This document shows positions 26,886-40,400 of a DNA stretch of 64,000 nucleotides, piece by piece. Location: positions 171,333 to 235,332 of the forward strand of contig VZRS01000217.1 of the NCBI GenBank assembly GCA_013398055.1, read 5' to 3'. The DNA comes from Ifrita kowaldi. Lineage: Eukaryota > Chordata > Aves > Passeriformes > Cinclosomatidae. The position numbers and the translations under genes were made by a program. Each line of letters starts with the position of its first letter. The first letter of the stretch is position 1. The notes beneath the pieces are model-generated. The model made no database searches, was not told where the DNA came from, and saw only the letters and a list, made by a program, of their open reading frames with translations.

Positions 26886-29800
26886 ATGAACTCCCTGACC
26901 ATATTAGTTTGTTGTAGACCATTTTACCAGTGCCAGCATGAAGAAAGGCAAATGAACAATAATGCAGAAATAAAATTCATCTCCAAATAGGCACTTTACA
27001 TTGGTAATGTCCAAAAAAACCAACTTACACACTTTCTGCTAAATGAATCAAAAGCTAAAATACTCAGCGACTTGGAACAGCCACAATATAGGAACTCCAA
27101 ATAAAAGCTTTCGTAACAGAAGTTGGCAGTGTTAGCAATTCAAAACCATGATAATTCAGTTTCTAGTAGAAAAGATGCATAGGAAATAGCACGGTGCCCA
27201 TACTTTGTCTTGTTACTGAAGTGGAAAATTCCTGGAAGGGAACATATTTGAGAGCTTTAAGAGTGATTAACTATTTTGTGACAGAGGGATTTCATACCCC
27301 CAGATTGTGGGATTTCAGATCCCTACCCTTCATGAAAGGCAGGGATAAATAGCAGTAACTTATTGCAAAGGGCTGCATCTAAAATCTTCACTTGAAGATT
27401 AAGAATTAGGACTGGCTGAAATGTTTGTGACGAACACTAAAATTTCTGGAAAATTGAGTTCTAGAAGGCCAGAAACTATCTGCAAGGTGAGGTAGAACTT
27501 TCAGCTGAGTAGTTTCAGCTGAAAAAAACAACTCACTAGACATACTTTTCTTAAAAATAATAAAATTTAAAAAGCATTAAAAATGCACTGGACAATATTT
27601 AATTCTGACCTGAAATTCTAGTTTTCAGTGTGTAATAAAAAATTAATGATGCCTGTACTTGCTATTTTTAGTCAGTTTTCCCTACTCCACTTGCTAATTA
27701 TTTTGTTCCATTTGAGTACCAAATGCAAAAAATCCCTTATTCAGCCAAGTCCAGAAGACACAACTTTCTTTCCAGTAACTGCTACAGTGACTCCAAGCAC
27801 AAATCTACTGAAGTGGATTACAAGGAGAACTCTCCCCAGCACCTGCATTGCAAATTTCAGTGCAGGTGCCTTGGTCATTCCTCACCATTTAATGTGATAC
27901 CTGCTGGTCAGACCCAGTCTTTGCATATGTTTTACAAAACCGATTCTTTTGTATCTGCATCACCAATTGCACATTAATTTCTTATCTTTCTAGAGAATGT
28001 CATGTTTCACCACCCTATCCAGAGATTTGCCCATTGTACAAATTCCCAGCTGGAGTGTATTTAACAACTTCACTACCAGAGCCTACTTCTGCCTCGATGC
28101 ATCAACAAAGGTCAGAAATAATTTTTTAAAAATCCTAGCATCTCATGGAACATCAATGAAAACATGCTGCACCAGAAAGAGAAAATAGCAAAAATGCCTA
28201 GCTTTTAAAACAAAACCAGAAGAAATTATTTACCTGGTTAAAATTAAAAAACTCCATGCCTTAGGAAACTGCATATTTATTATTTTGACATGATATTAGA
28301 TATGATTATTTCACAGTTATACCATCGCCTTCAGGTTCAAATCTAGTGGCCTAAAAGCATGACAAAATATATTTTACTCAGGAGAATTCTTGTCCCATCT
28401 GCCTTTTCTTCTCTTGAAGTTACTGAGATGCACATAATTACCTGGAGGCTAAATTTGGACCAAAAAGTGATAAGCTTTTTTCCTGTTGTTGCTTTGTACA
28501 TATTTCCACAGCAAAACAAATGGAATGCTATAAAGAGGCTTATCACATCAAATAGGGAATTAGCAGCGGGAATCAATAATCTCCAAAGTAACAAAGATCC
28601 TATTTCCAGCCAAATACTCTTAACTTCAAAATAAACAAACCCCCCCTTGTGAAACAAAAGACTTCCAGAGGGACATTCAAACCCTCTGTGCTATGCTGAA
28701 CAGGCTGCAGCCTTTCTCTTCGTCCCCTGCATAGTGTGACATCAGCTTTTTACACTTTCTCCCTAAAGTTTTGAGGGCTCAGGTCACCCCCTACTGAAGT
28801 TTCTCCACTCTCAATTTTCTGACTAATGTCAGGTGCCTGTACTCTTGCCTGCACATTCCCCTGTTCCACCTGACACTTTTTCAATGTGAAAACCTGCTTC
28901 ATTACCACAATCTAGCTGCTGGGGTGATATCAGTATTCTTCAGACTACTTTTTTTCCCTAACTAGAGGTGATGTTGAACTACAGAGGGGGAAGGAATGCC
29001 CAATGACATCTTCCATCTTCCTTATATAAAATGGGAGAGAAAACTATTCGTGCCCCTGTTGACCTAAAGAATCATTTCTCCTTTACACTTCAGACACTTC
29101 ACTTCTTAAATCTTGTTGGGAAAGGGTTGTAGATATCTTCCCTGTGATATTTCAAATGAGGGTGCTGTCAAAATCCACACTTTTTGCAATTGTTTGCCCT
29201 CTAAAGAAAGAGTGCCTTACATTGGTGACTGGTTTTTGAGCTCCTTACTGAATAGTCATGCAGCTGGCATTCAGGCAGAAAGGCCGAAGAGAATTAATAT
29301 TTAAAATACTTTGTACTCAAGACAAGCACAGTATGTTTGTTCATGGCTGCTGACATGCCATAGGAGAAGCCTGGATTTCCCTGCAGGGCACACTCAAACG
29401 TGAAGACTGAAATACTTTGGTCCTGGGCATTCAGTGCCCTGGTTTTGTGGCATACACTTGTTTTCTGCATATCCAGCTGCAGTGACGGCAAGGACAGGGG
29501 GCTTGGAAAAAGGCAGCAAAGGAAATCATCACAGGCACCCTGACAAAAATCCCTTCTGAGTGTTTACTGATGATGCACAAAGTGTTCATAAAACTGGAAA
29601 CTGCACCTACTGCTAGGAGAGGCTGCAGATTGGACTAAAACGTGGGCTAGGATGGCCTGGGCAAACAAACACAGTGCCTGCTTCCCAGTTCTGCTCAACT
29701 TCTTTATTAGTTTAAAACATGCAATTTCTCATTCATCCACATTGAGCTGAAGTAAAAGGATACACCCTCTCAGCCTCTCCTTCCGGCCCCAATGGCCACA

Positions 29801-30360
29801 GCCATGTGGACTTGTGTTTTGCTTTACAGGCATACTGAATTTACATCTGTACCCTATAGTTTATTGGGTCGTAAGCCTACTCTCATGACTGGAGATTATC
29901 TAGTGCTAATAACAACTTTTCTCAGCTAATGTACACCAGCTTCTAAGAAATGGGAGGCAGGGAGAATGTCTCACAACTACTACACTCTGTCATCTTTTGA
30001 AACTCCTCTGAGCAGTGTTTTTAGCAAAATGTGCATTAAACACATACTTCCACTCTATTTTTTTCTTTAGAGACATCAGAACACTGCTGTACAATGCATT
30101 ACTGGAGATCATCGCTGCTGTATAGATACCAGGCAGCACCACTGCAGGCTGTCTGGGATGTTTGTGAGAGGATCAAGCTCCCAATTCCCAGAACTGAGAA
30201 GGAACAATAATTTGCTGATTCTTGTCTCTGGATTCACCCACAGACAGAAAGTGTTGAAGGCAGATCTCAAGGTTCTGCTTCAGATAGGAAAGGAGAAGAG
30301 AGCTATACAAGGGTGCAGGGACACTGAAAACTCCTGGAAGGGAAACTGGGACCCAGTTGT

Positions 30361-30393
30361 GGGTTTTTTTGGTGGTTTTTTTTTTTTTTTTTT
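30361..30393. repeat. T-rich tract
   Basis: This is an interrupted T run (seven T, a GGTGG break, then about eighteen T) on the plus strand. On the transcribed strand it is an A-rich tract. No retroposon body could be recognised next to it. Confidence 0.85.
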
Positions 30394-30935
30394 GCTATGT
30401 CAGCAGTGGACTGAGGGGATGGGGAAGTGCAGGGCTCAGAGTTGTTGAAGGAAGCTGGGTGTCTGGAGTTGATTTCTATGTGAATGCAGCATGTCTGCGA
30501 GACGTTCTTGTTCAGAAACTGAGTCCTGGTAACTTTTTCCATAGAGCAGAACACAGGGAGTTTGGTCTCAAGGGCTAACCCCACACTCTCTTGGGACTGA
30601 AGTAAGCTAGAGACTCTTACAGTCTACATGCCATAGACGAGCATTTGTCAGAGCTTGTGACCTGGCTAAATTGTCTGTGCTGGCACAGCCATTGTGCAAT
30701 AACCCAAATCAGAAGAAATTAGTCAAGCATTGCAGCAGAATCGCTTTATGAAACATATTCACAGAAACCTTAGATTGTAGAGAGTGAAGGGAATCAGAAT
30801 TTGGGGAAGTCTGAGACAGAATTTGGCCAAAGGCACACAAAAAAACCTAGCCAACAATGTCATACACTTCAAAAGCCAAAGATGTTGCTAATACACATTG
30901 ACATTGTGAGTTCTTTCGATACTTTGTGCTATTGC

Positions 30936-32440
30936 AGAATGGTGAGCTTGGCAGGGATCTCTGAAGCCCATCTGATCCAACCCCTCTGCTCAAGCAGGGC
31001 TGCCTAGAGCTGGGACTGTGTTCAAATGACTTTTTGAATATCTCCACAGAGAGAAACTTCACAATCCCCCTGGCAAACCTGCGGTAGTGTTTGGTCACTC
31101 TCAGAGTAGAAATAAGGTTTCCTGATGCTCAGAGGGAAGCTCCTTGTTTTGTTTATGCGTGTTGCCTCTGGTCCTGTCACTGGGCCCCACTGAGGAGAGT
31201 CTGGCTCTGTCCCCACTGTACCCTTCCTTCAGGTATTTATACACATTGATAACATCCCCTGAGCCTTTTCTCATCTCGGCTCACCAGTCCCAGCTCTCGC
31301 AGCTGTTCTCCACAGGGAGGATGCTCCAGTTCATCATCTCCATCATCTTTGTGGCCCTTCACTGGACTCTCTCTCATATGCCCATATCTCTTTTCTACGA
31401 AGGAGCCTTGATGATCCTTGTAGGCCCCTTCCAATTCAGAATATTCTGTGATTCTGAGCCAGAAATATACACAGCACTCCAGATGTGGCCTCACCAGTGC
31501 TCACTAGAAGGGAAAGATCATGTTCCTAGGTCTGCTGGCAACACTTTTTCAGTGCAGCCCAGAACACCATTAGCCATTCTTTCCTCCACCAAGTTTCTGG
31601 CTTATGTCCAACTTCATGTCCATTAGCACCCCAGGATCCTTTTCTGCAAAGCTGCTCTCCAGCTGGATAGCTACCAACATATACTGGTGCATGGGGTTGC
31701 TCCTTCCTAGGTGCAGCAATTAGCACTTGCCTTTGATGAACTTCATGAGACTTTTGTCAGCCCATTTCTCCAGCTTGTCAAGGTCCCTCTGGATGGCAGC
31801 ACTATCCTGCACTGCATCACCTGTGCCTCCCAGTTTGGTGTCACCAGCAAGTTCACTGAGGATACGTTCTGTCTGTCATCCAGATCATTAATGAAGCATG
31901 TTAAGGAGGACTGGACCCAGTACTGACCCCTTGGAGTGTACTGCTAATTACTGGAGTCCAACTAGACTTGGTGCCACTGAACACCAGCCTCTGGACTGGA
32001 TGGGTAAATGGACTGAAAAGTCTGAATGGCTGCGCCCATTCTTGGACACGTGAGGAATCTTATGGGAGACAGTGTTGCAAGCCCTACTGAAATCTACACA
32101 GACATTATCTACTACTCCCCCTTGTCTACCAGGTCAGTAACTGCACTGTACAAGTTCATCACATTGATCAAGCATGACTTCCCCTTGTGAATCCATGTTG
32201 ACTAATGATGACTTTTTTTGTCCTTTATATGCCTGAATATGGTTTCCAGGATTAGCTCCTCCATCACCTTCCCAATTATGAAGGTGAGGTCAACTGGCCT
32301 ATAATTCCCTGCCTACCCCTTGAATATAAGAGTGACATTTGCTTTCCTTCTTGTCTTTGAGCATTTCTCCCAGTCGCCATGATCAATCAAAGAAATATTA
32401 AAGAAAATAAGGATGGCACTGAATCTTTCATAACACCAGG
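30936..32440 (-). mobile_element. CR1 LINE, long 3' fragment with part of ORF2
   Basis: This is about 1.5 kb of CR1 on the minus strand, the longest transposable element in the window. On the plus strand it starts with the reversed 3' end (CCATCTGATCCAACCCC), runs back through the 3' part of the reverse-transcriptase reading frame and ends where upstream ORF2 sequence fades. Minus-strand translation near 31237-31494 retains recognisable CR1 C-terminal words (Arg-Pro-His-Leu-Glu-Cys-Cys-Val; Leu-Arg-Glu-Leu-Gly-Leu), but the frame is broken by stops, frameshifts and one insertion. The element is dead. It is 5' truncated, so it carries no CR1 promoter or endonuclease domain. The high-coordinate boundary is uncertain by roughly 50 bp. 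Confidence 0.9.
31408..31455 (+). mobile_element. Nested 48-bp CR1 3' tail
   Basis: These 48 bases read as the sense-strand extreme 3' end of a CR1 (TGATGATCCTTG, then GGCCCCTTCCAA, then an ATTCTGTGATTCT tail). They sit inside the opposite-strand CR1 at 30936-32440. The piece is bounded on both sides by the same five bases, GAGCC (31403-31407 and 31456-31460). Removing the piece and one GAGCC restores the expected CR1 host sequence. The simplest reading is a severely 5'-truncated insertion with a short target duplication. Confidence 0.75.
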
Positions 32441-33744
32441 TCAAGTTCATCCTTTCAGATATCTTTTTATGCTGAATAGTGAGGCAGCACTGCTCTCTGG
32501 AAGATTTTAACACATGCCCTAATAGTTAAAACATGACATGTCTAGTGACAAGTGCACAGAACTGAGAGAAAGGCAAGGTACAGTGATGGGCAGGTGGGAG
32601 AATCAAATCTGAGGCAGTCAAGTGTGCAACAATCAGGGAGGATGCTGAGACAAGTGAGCTGTCATGCCTGGTATTCCTCCACTGATGTCTTGCCTGATGC
32701 ATTTCCCCATCTCTGTCTTGATACCTCTCCAAAACCCTTCAGACTCAGGCCAAGTGCTGCACAGTATCTCAAACCAAGGTGGGGTGGCAGGGGGCTACTA
32801 GCACTACTGAAATACAGTAAGACAGAATAAAGACCTGAAGAGAAGAATTAGTCAAGACAACGGGAAATTAAAGTACCTCCCAAAAATGTGTCATACATGA
32901 TGGCTTTCAGAGGCAAAAATCCTATCTTTCCATTGCTGAGCCTTTTTAAATCTGTCATGTCACATTAGAAAACATGATGGAGCCCTTTGCTGGCATTAAA
33001 CAGTGCAGTGCAAAATGCTGGCAGCTCTTCTAACTGCAGTGGACTATTAGATCTTCTTTGCTAGTCTAGTCTGAATGGGAAGATGAAATGGATGGTGGAA
33101 TATCACATGGCTCTGTGATGCTTGCAATTGCCCATATCTCTCTATCTCATCTTTTATGTCTGCTCAAACGAGGGAAGGGTGAATGATTTTGGCACAACCT
33201 GAGAGTGAAGGACACCAGGCATTTACACTCAGTTGTTAACCAGGAAAAGGTAGAGTCTCAGGGGATGTTCTGGCCTTGAAACATCAGCCACTCCTTTCCC
33301 TGAAAGGAGCAAAGGGAGGTTTTGGGATCAGTTGGAGAATCCCATAATGAGGACATGTAAAGGCACCAAACTCTTGTCAGAGAAGTTGCTCCCCACTTTG
33401 AGACTGCTGTGCAGCTCCAAACAAACCTGTACCTGTCAGAGGGGCTGCCTGCCCTCTTTCTTTTATAGCTGAACCTTGGATATTAAAGCTTCCCTGGGGC
33501 AGGGAAGTCCTTGTATGGGGGCACAGAGTGCTCTGGGAAAGCCAGAACTGGAGCAGAGTTTGGGTGCTCCAACTTCCCAGTGCAGCCAGAGGCTGAAGGA
33601 GCTTGTTTCCCATGCTGCTTGCAGGTTTAGCTGGAGTGGGCCAGCTGATGGGTCTGTGAAAATACCTTCACAGCAGATGACCAGGAACCTTTCCCTGCAC
33701 CTTCTCTGAGGGGCTCCCAAGGAGAGTTTACTCACTCTTTACAT

Positions 33745-34095
33745 ATAGCAGCATTCCAGCACCTTAAGGGGGCCCACAAGAGAAATGGAGAGGGACTTTT
33801 CACAAGGGCATGTAGCAACAGGACAATGGTGAATGGCTTTAAACTGTCAGAGGGAGAGTTTAGATTAGGTATTAGGAAGAAATTCTTTGCTGTGGGGGTG
33901 GTGAGGTACTGAAACAAATTCTCCAGAAAGTGGTAGATGTCCCATCCCTGGAAGTGTTCAAGGTCAGGTTGGATGGGGCTTTGAGCACCCTGGCCTAGTG
34001 GGAGGTGTCTCTGCCCATGGCAGGGAAGTTAAAACCAGATGGTCTTTAAGGTCCTTTCCAACCCAAGCCATTCTATGATGATATGAATCTGTGAC
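33745..34095 (+). mobile_element. CR1 LINE fragment (3' end), + strand
   Basis: This is a 5'-truncated CR1 on the plus strand, opposite to PHACTR1. It contains the typical run AGAGGGACTTTTCACAAGGGC, the AGGAAGAAATTCTTTGCTG stretch, GGTTGGATGGGGCTTTGAGC, and the CR1 3' end AAGGTCCTTTCCAACCC followed by ATTCTATGATGATATG, a decayed form of the ATTCTATG tail repeat. It resembles the copy at 26495-26885 but in the opposite orientation. No open reading frame remains. Confidence 0.9.
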
Positions 34096-37000
34096 CTCTT
34101 GCATGCTCCCCTAAAGGGTCTGCGTGCAACCAAGCTGCCATCTGCCACCCTACCAGGTAACTGAAATCCCTGAGCATTAGGGAGATGGGGCCCTGGTCCA
34201 GGAGCCACGCCTGCTCCCCACTGAAGAAGTAGATTGGTGCCTCTGCAGCCCCTGATGTTTGAGATCAGGGTCCCTGCTTGCAAGGCTAGCTTTTAAATCA
34301 AAGCCAGCCGATTGCAGGGAGGCAGGAAGACCATTTCTGTCTTGATTACTGCAATAAAGGAAATAGTGAAGACTTTTCCAGCATGCTGAAAAACTCCAAT
34401 ATTCTGCAGGATAAATAGCCTAGCCTGACATTACAGATGCTTGCTCATTGAGCAAATACAATATATTGAATGCTTATTTTATTAATTATTCATTAACCAC
34501 TAGTGTTGCTGCCTCCTGAATTCAGGGATGTCAGTGAAGAACCAGGTTACTGAATTAATCTTGGTGCTAATGTGCTTTCCCTGTAGTTTGCTGGTTTGTT
34601 ATTTATTATCAGAAAGGCAAGTAATGAATATTACACGCTGCACACTTAGAGACACATTGATGTGGTCTACCACACATGAGAACACTTCTTCTTCAGTATA
34701 GTTATTAACATAAATGGTAATTTCACATGGTCAGGTCTGAGGCTAAGGACTTAGTTTAATTCCCACATATGGTCTGTGCAGTGCTTGTGAATCCCAGTGC
34801 ACTGAAACAGGAGCTTAATTCTTATCCAAACCTGCCTCTAAAAGACTGGTTGTAACTTTGCTGCACATATGCAAAAGAAGACCCCATTCATCTCTAAGTG
34901 ATCCTTTTGTTAACACTATGACTTAGGGGAAACATGCAAAATTCCAACGTTACATAATTGTACCAGGAATAATGGTAAGGATATTTGCTTTCTTGATACA
35001 TTTGTCCAAAAGACATTTAGTCCTACACAAAACAAACACAAATATTAAATCTTATTTACTACTCTTCAGAAAGGCACCTCTGTTTACTCACATACAATAG
35101 CCTGCATGTGAAACTCCAGTTTCTGGATATAGATGGATGACCATGCACACAAGTCAGACTTACTCCTCTAGCAGTCCTGCTTGTACTCACAGCAATAGCC
35201 ACAGTGAATATATATGACCACATATATAAACACAGTTTGTTAATCCTGACTCAGATCAGCTTTTAAATACGTTTGACTGCTTTACAAGGATTGCCTCTGT
35301 TAAACCTCCTGCACATGCGTTGCTGAATAGGCCATAATACACTGAACTGGAGGGGAAATGCAAACTGTAACTTCAGAGAGAGGTTAAATATTTTGCTCAA
35401 AGAGCAATTCCTCCATTTTACAATCATCAGACTATAAAGAGAAATTTATTCCTGCCAGTCTGCTTCTTTTATCTACTTGTACTCCCACCTGATTTGTTTC
35501 CTTTACAGAAATTACAAGGTCATCCAAGCAATGCAACTGTTGTGCTTGTGATTAACTACCTACAATCAGCAGGTACAAAATATGAAGATTTATGATTAGA
35601 TTTTTTAGAGGTGGAATTCTATGAGCTAGTTCTTAATGAAGCTACCCTAAATTTGTCAGTATTAACCAGCAAAAGAAAAAGACAAACTCAACAAACAAAC
35701 CACCTTTGTTTTTAAAGCCAGAATACAACATTTTGAAGGAGGTTCTTTCTTGCTTGTGTTTGTTTCACCTGTTTTTATTAATGCCTTTCTTTTACTCGAA
35801 AGAGAGTACTGCATGGACTCTTGTTTACTGGAGAAATAAGACTATTTCTGTTACCAAAATATGTTATTCTATTACTGCCACAAGCTTTATTTACATCACC
35901 ATGAATTATTTTGCCCAGCAGAGAAATGTGGCTTCCTCTTATACAAAAGCTGACAGTAGTTTGACAACTAAAAGCAAAACTGCAATCAATTTGGGGCAGA
36001 AAATGAACGATACCACACCCCACTGAAACTGCAAAGGAAATAAAGGTAGATTTAATATATTTGTCTCAGCTGTGTTGACAGCCTGAATTTGACCTCAAAT
36101 ACAGATTGTGTCAGGGGGCTGAAGAGTATGGGAAGCATGAAGGGGAAATTGTAACCCCACAATGCATTTTGCCTTGACTTCTGCAGAGAAAGGATGGGAG
36201 AAATAGATGTTGCAATGACAGGGTGGTGTGACTTGCACTGCTTCCATGAGAGCAGAAACAGGAACAGTGACATACCCCAGGAATAACAAATTCCTTTCTG
36301 GGCTAGTGACATTTCTGATTGAAATGAACTTTTGACATGATGAAAACACTTTCCATTTCATCAGTGGTCACGCAGGTGCCTCTGGGGAGACCTTGCCCTC
36401 AAATGCCACTCCCTGCTGCCTGTTGCCTACCATTAACATCATCCCTCTCCTCAGAGCAACGTTTCTCCTCCTTTATAGTAGCATAAATAAAATGTCTCTG
36501 CACGTTTGGAGCTCCATCTTCTAACATGGAGAGACACATCTGCCCAAGGACAGACTATATCTACTCTGCAAGGCTTTGCTTCCATAAATAACAAAACATC
36601 TGTTGGCCCTAGCTGAGCAAAATTGATGGGGGCAGGGTTTCATCCCATCCCAAGGTGGAGCTGCAAAGGTTAAGGACACTGCTCATCCCCCAAACCAGGG
36701 AGTATGTAGAGGTGATGTGTTTTGTGGTTACACTGTCATGTCCCCTTTCCATTGACTGCTGCACTGACCTTTTGCCATAGCAAATTACTCAGACAAAGCA
36801 AACTCATGCTGTTGGCTATGAAATGCAAAGCAACCATCAACTATCAAAACAATAGTAATCGCATCATGATGTTAAACATGCCTTTTTCTGTGATGAATGA
36901 TGTTAGCCATGGAAATTCCTCATAAAAAGAGGTAAGTGCAAACCATGCACAGAAATGAGGATCCCTGTCCTACTGAAACAGAGTTAGATGCCTAAAGAGA

Positions 37001-37123
37001 TCTTGGTATTGGGGTGGTTTTTTGATAGCACACAAACATTGCTGTCAATGAGAGCTCGTCAACTAATGGAATGTTACAAAGTTCATAGGCATGTATGTAC
37101 TTTTTGAGACCCCAACACACCTG

Positions 37124-37160
37124 AAACAAACAAACAAACAAACAAACAAACAAACAAACA
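37124..37160. repeat. (CAAA)n tetranucleotide microsatellite
   Basis: About nine uninterrupted AAAC/CAAA units lie within a PHACTR1 intron. The purity of the run suggests it is probably length-variable between individuals. On the minus strand it produces repeated Cys-Leu-Phe-Val open frames that are not genes. Confidence 0.95.
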
Positions 37161-37363
37161 TGTATGTGTGTCTCTTTCAATGGCTTGCCTAAGGTTGGAA
37201 AGCTGGTGGAAGATGCAGCCTTCTTGGAGTATTTTAACTACAAAGCCACCTTTCCTTTCAGCAGAGCTCAGCTCACCAGGACATCGATCACAGAAGAGAG
37301 GACTGACAAGGGCCTTAAATGTCCATCTCCCATCTGCACCCATGCACAGAATCTGCACCAGTT

Positions 37364-37421
37364 CTGCTCAGAGTATTTATTCCCAGTGGTTTTATTCCCT
37401 GCTCAGAGTATTTATTCCCAG
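37364..37421. repeat. 35-bp-period tandem duplication
   Basis: A 23-bp block (CTGCTCAGAGTATTTATTCC followed by CAG) occurs at 37364-37386 and again, identical, at 37399-37421, a period of 35 bp. The spacer carries a further copy of TTTATTCC at 37391-37398. This looks like a recent local duplication. Confidence 0.85.
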
Positions 37422-40400
37422 CCCAGATGTGCAACGATAGCTCAGTTTCAGTTTGTCACCCACAAATAATCACCTGCTTTTCCTGCCTTCCTCCTGATGC
37501 TAAGGGCAATTTCAATAGCTCCCTTGGGGTTTTCCAAATGAACAGCTTCCTCATGAAGCTAAACTAAAGGGGTAAAAATGCCGTTCTCCCTAGGTACCAT
37601 CGCAGCTAAAACTGAGGCTCAGCCCTTTGCAGTTTTTCTCCGTCACCCCCATTCATGCATCTAGTGCTGTTGCATTGTCCCCTCTAATCCAGGATTTAGA
37701 TGAGCTTGTTTACCACAATCCCATTTTCCGTGTGATTTATCCCCAGCACCCTGCATGCAAAGAGGCAAGCTTCACACACAGCCGCGCGTGCGTGCTGCCG
37801 TCAGGGATGAGCTCTTGCTTTAGGCACTTGCTATTCTCTCATTAGTGGAAGCGAACAATAAGTGTGAGAATTGCAGACGTCAAAAGTAATTAGGAAGAAA
37901 TTATTTCAGGTTACCTAACAAGATGAGGTCTGTGAATAAAGCCTAATCCTGCTGTCTGCCCATTCTTTTATCCCTAAATGACTCGGAGATGGGGAGGGCA
38001 CAAAATGCCCTCCACAGCATTGGATGGGGAGCAGCCATGAGGAGATTCAGCCGTGCTCAATGGGGGCCAACATGCTGCCATCCTCTGGCTGAATAAACCC
38101 TTCCCTAGTGGGACTGCAACACTGTTTAAAGAATTGACTGTTTCAAACAGCTGAATCTCTTCACAGCTTAAATTTTGGTGAATAAAAACGATCGCTTCAA
38201 ACTATTCAGTCCCCTCAGACCTCTGAAGGAACTGATGTGTGTGTTTCAATGACTGTGCAAGCCTTGCAGACTGACCCTTCCTCAGTACTGGTAATATTTG
38301 TCACCTTCATGGTGATGCTGACAGTCCAATCCTCTTCCCAAACTGTCCAATTTTTCTACTCTTCTTTCTTGTATCTGATATGAACAAGTCCAAAAACCTC
38401 ACAACACCCTCATGACATTTTAAAAAATCAATGACAATTTTTCATACTTGTGGGAATTCACCAAGTTAATTCCATCACAGGACTTCTATTTCCAAGCAGC
38501 ATTTTTCAGCACAGCTGAGGAAGACGTGATATTGATCAGGGAATGTGTAGATTACCTTTCTCAACAAGGTAGTAGGTGACCATCACCTGTTAAACCTGCC
38601 ATTCCATAAAGTTTTACGACTTCTCATGCTACATTTCTCAGTCACAGACATCTCAGTACCATTTCCAAAACATCAATGGGACTATAAAAACACATCTAGC
38701 AGGTGTGCACATCCAGATCTCAAGTGTACTTATTTACAGCCATATGCACACAGACAGTGTCTCTGTGATCTACTGCCTCATGATCCTTGCAATATACTAT
38801 TTATACTGCTTCAGATCACGATTTTCCGCTTGCTGGTGCAAGGATAGTACCCTGTAAGGTATTGTAGCGAATAAATCTCGGGCTATACAAAAAAACAATG
38901 CAGAGCACTGCTGTTTATCTGGCAGAGGAACTTGCCTCTAATTCACTGCTTCAAAGCCAGCAGAACATATATAGTAATACACACAGGATTCAGCGGAGCA
39001 ATCGGAAGAGCATCCCTCAAAGTCACGAAAGAGGCAATAGGTAGTTTGTTACTCTGTTCTTTGTTTCTCATTTTACTAGTTAGCTAATGTGCAGTAGGCT
39101 GCTCCCCCACCTCATCTCTCTTTGCTTTCACACTGGGCATGATAAATACGACCCCTACAACTAACACCTTTTGGCAGCAGCCCAGCACAAACTCTTATTG
39201 GATTGCAAAATCTTACTGGCTTGCCTGTGGCACCTTCCAGTGAAGGGCAGCAGTCCCTTGACAAGCACTACTGTCAGTGGACAGCCTTTATGTGTTTCCT
39301 CTGCCTCCTGACCTGCAGACAGTGGGTAGGAGTGTGCTGATGAGACAGACATTATGCTGACCAGTAATAATACTGTGAATATCAAGAAGTTCCCTTGACA
39401 GTGATTATTAACAACATGATGACAGCACACTGGATTACCAGACTTTTCATGTTATTAGATCATCCAATTCCAGCTGGCGGGAGAAGCCAGGATGAAAACA
39501 ATCAGGGAAAAAAAATAAATACACCGTGTTCTTGAAAAGCAGCAACCCAAAATCTCAGCTTTAATACTCCCATATCTAAGTGCTAATGAGCACCTTCACC
39601 AGAGTTGGTGGGTTAAGAGACTCAAAAATATTTGAATACTTTAGAAAACCTCCCTTGCAGGATGTGTGGCAGATCAGTCAGTCTAAAAACACACCTTGTC
39701 TCAGGGTATGGGGGAGACTGTGAAGGACACACAAAGAAATCAGGTCTTCCCATTCCAAGGGAGTGCAAAGTTCTCAGCAAAGTCTGGTGTTTCTGTAAAG
39801 GGCTCTTGTGTTACTAAATATGTTGACTGAGAAAGTCTGTGTGGTCTCTTATGACCACCATTAGGATTCCTTGGAGGAACAGAAATACAAGGACTGGCAC
39901 TGAAGCACCTGCTGTCTCAGTACCAGGGGACATTCCTGCAGTCTCTGGGAGACATGCAGCTCTGCTGTCCATCACCCATCAGTGCTGGCCCTCCTTCTCA
40001 CCAGGGCTTCCTGACAGGCCTTTATCATTGCCCCGGGAAAACCTCCAAGCTTCACTGTCATAGCCTGGATATGCCCCACTCCTCTCACCCTAACAGCCAC
40101 TGAAAGCTAAACCCAAGTCTTCTTGGCTGCTTCCCTAGCCTGAATAACCAGGGAACCTGTGCTTCCCAGCAGGTCCAACACAGCCAGTGAGACAGGCAGA
40201 AGTGAGAAGTCTGTCTTTTCCCTCCCTCTCCCTGTTAACTTTCAGAGTCCTGTTTTATCTCCTGTTTTCTCTTTTCTGTCTTACACTCACACATGCACAC
40301 TTCTTGAGCAGCTGTGAAGCTGTGCAGGCACCAGAGGGATAAAATAGAGGAGGAGTTTGGGAGAAGCTGAACAGGAGGGAAAAAAAAAAGGAACACCATA

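Noticed and set aside
31144..31626. 160-codon plus-strand ORF
   Set aside because: It lies entirely within the CR1 element at 30936-32440 and is on the antisense strand of that element, so it is not a gene.
36992..37358. Repeated Cys-Leu-Phe-Val frames on the minus strand
   Set aside because: Direct translation of the CAAA microsatellite; not coding.
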